The position numbers and the translations under genes are program-made. Source: Talpa occidentalis (Eukaryota > Chordata > Mammalia > Eulipotyphla > Talpidae). Taken from it: DNA of 64,000 nucleotides. The stretch is from assembly GCF_014898055.3 (NCBI RefSeq), contig NW_023601433.1, positions 69,423,683-69,487,682 on the forward strand, given 5' to 3'. Positions 58,950 to 64,000 of this stretch are shown piece after piece. The notes beneath the pieces are model-generated. The model was not told where the DNA came from, ran no database searches, and worked only from the letters and a program-made list of their open reading frames with translations. Position 1 is the stretch's first letter. Each line of letters starts with the position of its first letter.

Positions 58950-59223
58950 TTTTTTAAAAGATCTATTTATTTATGCATACAAGAACTGGTGTACAGGCCA
59001 GAGGTGTGGAGGGTGAGAGGATTCACTAGAGACAGAGTGAGGAACAGAACAGGCGGATTGACTGAAATACACCGCTAAGGGGAGCAGTAAGTGAGTCAGG
59101 AGAGGTCTGCTGGGTAGCTCCGCCATGTGGGTAGCTCCCTGGCCAGGGATCCAATTCATGCTGCAGTGGCTGCTGATAACTTGATAGGTTGCATCTTAAC
59201 CCCTTGCACCTCCAGGGAGGCCC
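58950..59223 (-). mobile_element. Antisense tRNA-SINE, full length
   Basis: From 'aaaagatctatttatttatgcatacaagaactggtgtacaggcc' through 'gacagagtgaggaacagaacaggcgg' to 'cttaaccccttgcacctccagggaggcc'. The perfect 13-bp target-site duplication aagtcctgctatt is at 58937-58949 and 59224-59236. It starts 497 bp after exon 58277-58452. Confidence 0.94.
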
Positions 59224-59858
59224 AAGTCCTGCTATTGAAATGAGCTGGATTTTCTCACTCCCTAGTGACAGGGGCAGGAGCATCTTTGATATTAACATAT
59301 GTTTGCTTACGCAACAAAGATTTATCATGAAACTATTTCACCCATTAATATAATGAATAGTAATTTTTGTGGGTTTTTCCTAGTGTTGGTAATTCCCCTT
59401 TCTCTTGGAAAGTTTAAATCTCTCAGTTGGAGAGCAAAATTGCAATTTTGGGGGAACAACTTTCAGGTTTTTCTAATGACCAGATTCCCAGTAGTCCATG
59501 TGATAGAAAAGTACTGTGTTCTATTCTGATTTGATGTTTGAGCTGTAGATTATATCACTCCAGATGGCCACCCAATGTGTCTGATTAGAATCAGACTGTC
59601 CCTTTCTAGAGGGGGAAAAAATCAATTTGAGTTAGTATTTTCCTAAAAAAATCAAATTTGATCATGATTGACATCTTAAAATACTTCTAATTTTTAGTTC
59701 ATAGATTTATAGTGAATTAATATTTTTGTTACAGTCCCATTTTCTAAAGAAGTTTCTTCTTGAAGACATCTTTAAAATATGTCCTTTTCATAATATTTTT
59801 CTAAATGTTCCAATTAAATTATGCAAAAGTAAATATTCTTCCTTTGCAAATTACTTTT

Positions 59859-59909
59859 TTTTTTTTATAAATTTTATTGTTATATTCCCCATACAATTGC
59901 AGCCCCCCC
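59859..59909 (-). mobile_element. 51-bp, extremely 5'-truncated L1 insertion
   Basis: The T run, 'ataaattttattgttatattccccatacaattgcag' and a C run match the reverse complement of the last bases of the L1 3' UTR seen at 53560-53605. The perfect 10-bp duplication aattactttt flanks it (59849-59858, 59910-59919). It is therefore a complete insertion event of only about 50 bp. Confidence 0.88.
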
Positions 59910-60760
59910 AATTACTTTTACTGGTTAGCTGAGATATTTCTCGCTTCTGGCCTAGAAAAGACATGTTAATCTTGATATACCATCTCCAGTAGCCCAACAC
60001 GGGAGAAGATGGAGCAAACCACCTCCTATCAGGAGAGGACTGTATCTGGTGGGCTTTGTGGGTGGGGCCACATGAAGAAGATATACACCAGGCCCCCCAG
60101 GAACCTCAGTCTGGCAAAGGAGAACAGACAAGAGCATGCATGTAGCACAGGGAGGATGATGTACACAGAGGCGAGATTGCTTCCAGCCCTCAATCAAGAT
60201 TAACCTGAAGTTAGTGACTCTTCGTATGCCCCAGTCTGAGCACAGTACCGTGTGCAAGGTCGGTTCTCACGAGTCTTATGTTCATTGAACTGAGATAGCT
60301 TGGGAGATGGGAAGGGTTGCATCAGTGGAGGCTAGAGGGGACTGGGGGTGGGGTGAGGACACCCCGGAAAATGAACCTGATAAACCCACAAGTGTCAGGA
60401 TCAGAAAGATACAGATATCCTTAAAGAGTCGGGGTGCAGTCTGGTGTGACTGGGGAGTGGGGCGTGAGACACTAGGTATGTCTCAGTCTGGGTTGTGCCA
60501 TTCCTGTCTGCCTGGTGCCCACCCTTATCTCACACCACACTCATGCCCTGCATGCCAGCTTGTGTTTACTGAGATCAGCAGATCATATAGCAGTATCTGG
60601 ATTTCTGTCTGTTCATGAAAATCCCTGGGTCCAACCCCAGATCCAGAATTTCTCTGGATAGAGTTTAGGAATGTTCATGTTGCCAAGCTATGGAGGAGAG
60701 TCCAAAGCTTCTTCACATTTGGGAGTTACTGCCTGGTCTGATGAGTCCACTGAATTTTTT

Positions 60761-60899
60761 TTTAAAGATTTATTTATTTATGCATACAAGAGCTGGGGGA
60801 CAGGCCAGAGGTGCGGGGGGTGAAAGGATTCACCCGAGACAGAGCAGGGAACAGAACAGGCAGATCGATGGGAGTACACTGCTGAGGGGAGCAGCGAGG
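60761..60899 (-). mobile_element. Antisense tRNA-SINE, head missing at insertion
   Basis: 'tttaaagatttatttatttatgcatacaagagctggggg', 'gacagagcagggaacagaacaggcagatc' and 'tacactgctgaggggagcagcgagg', then stop. The target-site duplication ccactgaatttttt (60747-60760 and about 60900-60913) brackets exactly this tail half, so the element was already 5'-truncated when it inserted. Confidence 0.9.
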
Positions 60900-62794
60900 C
60901 CACTGAATTTTTTTGATCAAGGAAGCTGCCAAGTCAGAGCTGCACTTCACATAGTCCTGATGGTGATCAGATGTAGGTGGATTGAGTTCAGGGAAACTGG
61001 CAGAAGTGACTACAACAGTCCAGACAAACTTAAATAAGGCCTGAATCCAGCAATACACATAGGAATGGGAAAGAAAATCAAATGCAAAAATACACTGATT
61101 CATGTATCAATGGCAACAGAAAAGAGGTTATAAAAGACAGGCAGCTGGAAATTTCAGCTGTGGAACATTAGGAAAATAGCTACCTCTCTCCTTCCCCCAG
61201 GCCCCCTTCCTTTCAGTGTCTTCCCTCTCTTCCTCCCCTGCCTCAGACTCTCACACTCACAAACCCTCATACACCTCAGAAAACACACTCCCTTGAGGAT
61301 TGTGTGAGATTAAGTTGCTGGTGAGCCATTCAAATGGTGGAGGTGAAATTTGGGTCTAGAACTATGGGGAGAAATGGATCAAGATAACTTCTCTTTGGTT
61401 TCTACCCACTCAAATAATAGTTGGGTTTCTAATAATAGTCAGATGAAATATATTTCAACAAATCAATGCTTCTTTACAGCCAAAGTAGAATGAAATGCAA
61501 CTTCAAAAAATAGAATGGATGTACCTATAAATGGTAGCATCTGTGAATATCTGACATTCAGTTGAGCAGAGTTCACACTCAAAGGTCATATTTATTACTG
61601 TAATATGAAATTTTAATTTCAGCATTTATTTTAGCTCCGTGGTCTGATTTGCATTCTAAATGAACCAATTATAGGCTGTATTACATGATATCGTAGACAA
61701 AAAAGGAATGACTTTGTTGTATAATACCACATAGGGACACATTTTTGTCTGTTTCACAGGGAAAGCTCTGATGTGAGAAGTCTCCTGTGCAAAGGGTTAT
61801 GACATCCAAGTGGTGTACTGGATAGAGAAGATTAAAATTTTAGGCAGACTGATTGGGTGGTGACAACTCCCTGGCAGTCTTGTGGGTTGTTGATGGAACC
61901 ATGATAATATTTGTGTTTTAGCTCTTCCATCAAAGCTTGGAAAGACCGGACGGTGTGTCTGGCCCATACATTAAAATAATGTGGTCATGAAATGGAAAAA
62001 AATCTTTCCACACAAAGGTTTCATACTCAGAGCTCGTCTGAGGGATGGTTGCCTTCTCACCACGTCAGGGACGGCAGCTATTGGTGGTTTTCTGTGGGTG
62101 TGTTTACATAACACTGACTCCTTTCCATTATTTGCAAATGTGGACAGTGAGTAGATGTCACTTTCCCTTTTCCTGAAGTTGCATCATTTCACGTGAAGGA
62201 GTGATAAACAATTTGGTCCTTCTTTCCATGAGAGACTTGAAAGGCATGGCCAACAACTCTACCCCACTTCTTGGAGGGGGATGAAAGTATCATTTGCCTT
62301 ATTGAATGCCTGTGACCTCCTGCCTAAATCCTCTTGCAGCTGCCGTGGCTCCATGTGTGGTCTGCCTCGTGGGGAGGCGCGTGGCGGCCATCCTTTTGCA
62401 GACACTGCCTACCTTCTCTCCCACCACTGCTCTGCTCTCGCAGCTAGAGGAATAGTTGTTTGTTTCCTGCCACGTAGGGGTTGTTCATCTCTCAAAGTTT
62501 CTTTTCCCAGCTAAGAGAAGTTTTCTGTTGTCAGATTTACAGGTTCACCGAAGTGACACACAAAGGTATGTTAGGATGAGGTTACTAATTGGCCAAGAGA
62601 CAGGATGTCATTATTTGTTTGCTTGTTTGTTGAAGCAGAAAACCTGAATTTCGTTCTGTTAGAACTGACAATGCCCTAAGGTGTACACCTGCACACTCAC
62701 CAGAATCAGGTCTGTAATCATCTCTTCTTCTATTTGTAGCTTGAAGAAGAAAGTCAAACCTTATGGATGGGACAATCAGGTTAAACCAGAGGTT

Positions 62795-62950
62795 TTCTAT
62801 CAGTGGCAAGTTTATGACCCTCCCTGAATGACATTTAACAATTCTAGAGACATTCTTGTTTGTCAAAAGTTGGGGGGCGGGGGCGGTACGGCTGGAGGGC
62901 TGGCATCTAGGGGGTGGAGGCCAGGGTACTGTTAAACATCCTAGAACGCA
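62795..62950. mobile_element. hAT-Charlie-type MITE relic, opposite to 33240 copy
   Basis: 'tctatcagtggcaagtttatg', 'gacatttaacaattctagagacattcttgtttgtcaaaagttgggggg', 'ggctggcatctagggggtggaggccagggtactgttaaacatcctagaacgcaatggaca' follows the pattern of the same hAT-derived family as at 33240-33424. Confidence 0.65.
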
Positions 62951-63477
62951 ATGGACAAACTTCCATGAAGAAGAATTTTTCTGGCCGAGAACGTCAAGGG
63001 CCAAGGCTAAGGAGCCTGTTATAAACCAATCCCAGCTACTAATTTTGCTCCACCGCAATGTAGACTATGCTCTCTATTCCTCATGTTCTCTTTCTTCCTT
63101 TTCCTCTCTCTCTTTTTCCCCTCCCTCTCTCCTCTACCCCCTCCCCCATCACACTGCACACATGTTGCTCCCTTACTCAGCATCAGCGCCATGAAAATGA
63201 GGAGCCAGACCTTTGTCAGAAGCCGCTAACCGGGACCTGCACACAAATAGGCTCTGGGAAAACTTCCTTGCACCTGCCTGACAGTTCAGCAAAATGTTTT
63301 AAGACAAACCAAGCTACTCTTCTAAGATACACTCCCACCATCTAAACAGAAGGCCAGGGAGAGAGGGAGACACAGGCCGAGACATGGTGCATGGGGGAAG
63401 ACTCCCCATCGCACCCTTGTGAGGACCTCAGTGTTGACTCCTGTCTCTGGTTTGCTTCTCCTCCAAATCCCCTGCAG

Positions 63478-63608
63478 TGAGCTGGAAGACTTTGTTGAAG
63501 ACTTGAAGAAGGACTCTGCATCAGCTGGTCGGGTGGTTACCCTAAAAGATGTGGAAGATGGGGCTTTCCTCCTGAGGCAAGTGGGAGAGGCTGTAGCTAC
63601 CCTGAAAG
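63478..63608 (+). CDS. KIAA1217: KIAA1217 internal exon, 131 nt
   Basis: The acceptor is aatcccctgcag|tgagctgg and the donor ctgaaag|gtgagc. The first base completes Cys. The exon encodes ELEDFVEDLKKDSASAGRVV and continues TLKDVEDGAFLLRQVGEAVATLK, ending with the first base of a Gly codon. It continues the helical region after a short Ser/Ala/Gly break. The LKDVEDGAFLLRQVGE segment is one of the most conserved-looking parts of the SKT/SRCIN1 core. The gene continues beyond the window. A frame running on into the intron ends at 63661 and is not biological. Confidence 0.93.
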
Positions 63609-64000
63609 GTGAGCTTCTCCTTGAAGGGCGAAGTCTGAAGGGTGTCTCCTGGGGTGTTTAAGAATCTGTCAGATAGTGAAAGAGACATTCATGCATTCAT
63701 GCAAGTATTCATCAAACGCCTCCATGTACCAGGCACTGTTCTAGGCACTTGGGATACATAACTGAACAAAACAGGCAAATGTGCCTGTCTTCTTGCAGCT
63801 TGGTACTAAAAGATTTAGTACTAAATGTTACTTGTCACGACTTCTCTTTGCTGGGCTCTTATGTGTGCTGTGCCACTAAAGATCAGCCAAAGGGACAGCA
63901 GCTGATCTTATCCCAGATACACAGACAGGACGCCCAAGGTCATGTTCAACCCAGCTCTGATGCCCAGCTGCCTCCTGAAGAAGTGCAGACAGCACTGTAC
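63609..64000 (+). other. KIAA1217: Start of next KIAA1217 intron
   Basis: It begins with donor gtgagc and runs off the window. An antisense L2-type relic lies at about 63690-63800 ('gtaccaggcactgttctaggcacttgggatacataactgaacaaaac'). Nothing else was recognised. Confidence 0.85.

Larger units (their letters stand above)
58453..63477 (+). other. KIAA1217: 5.0 kb intron of KIAA1217
   Basis: It runs from donor gtgagtgcgg to acceptor ctccaaatcccctgcag. It contains two antisense SINEs, a 51-bp L1 scrap and a hAT relic (listed). 59240-59840, 59920-60740 and 60915-62790 show no clear feature apart from CT-rich parts; 63080-63150 is CT-rich low complexity. Confidence 0.88.

Noticed and set aside
1..64000. 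CRISPR arrays, operons, bacterial promoters or terminators
   Set aside because: Spliced exons, LINE/SINE/LTR content and long introns show mammalian nuclear DNA; no regularly spaced short repeats are present.

Overview
This is a eukaryotic, mammalian window. It is about 97-98% intronic, AT-rich and full of interspersed repeats, and it contains six coding exons of one plus-strand gene. The exons join in frame (827+105+50+167+176+131 nt, about 485 codons) and encode a central part of the sickle tail protein SKT (KIAA1217), the paralogue of SRCIN1/p140Cap. The order is a long proline-, serine- and tyrosine-rich exon (26928-27754), then two small exons (43582-43686, 44201-44250), then three exons encoding a Leu/Gln/Glu/Lys-rich coiled coil (48361-48527, 58277-58452, 63478-63608). 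Every boundary has AG/GT splice sites and matching phases. The gene runs off both ends: no start codon, promoter, stop codon or poly(A) site of the gene lies inside the window. No second gene was found.

Organism: the ancient repeats (MIR, L2, old L1, MER5-like hAT elements, Tigger-like, MLT-like) are those of placental mammals. The lineage-specific repeat is a tRNA-derived SINE of about 255-290 bp. It has clear A and B boxes, an unusual tail region with a 'ctctggtgaat' motif, and a TAAATAAATCTTAAA tail. About a dozen copies are present, several with 14-16 bp target-site duplications. I read it as a laurasiatherian SINE, most like the Rhin-1 type of horseshoe/leaf-nosed bats; that assignment is from memory and is not certain.

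Layout: 1-26927 is the upstream intron. It holds an MLT-like fragment, a 100-bp tandem duplication, MIR/L2 fragments, a SINE nested in a SINE (11424-11974), a Tigger-like element, a class I solo LTR (15733-16211), a MER5-like element split by a young SINE, and two more SINEs. 27755-43581 is a 15.8 kb intron with two independent antisense solo LTRs (29705-30149, 30369-30797), an antisense L1, a long L2, an inverted repeat pair near 38 and 40 kb, and an unexplained 0.6 kb block between 72-bp direct repeats. 43687-63477 carries the remaining introns with L1, SINE and MIR copies. Exon 58277-58452 is closely flanked by a SINE pair in opposite orientations, the arrangement that can favour exon skipping or circular RNA.

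No bacterial, plasmid or CRISPR features are present. The most notable observations are the repeat architecture around the exons and several insertions with exact target-site duplications, one of them of unrecognised origin (5980-6107).
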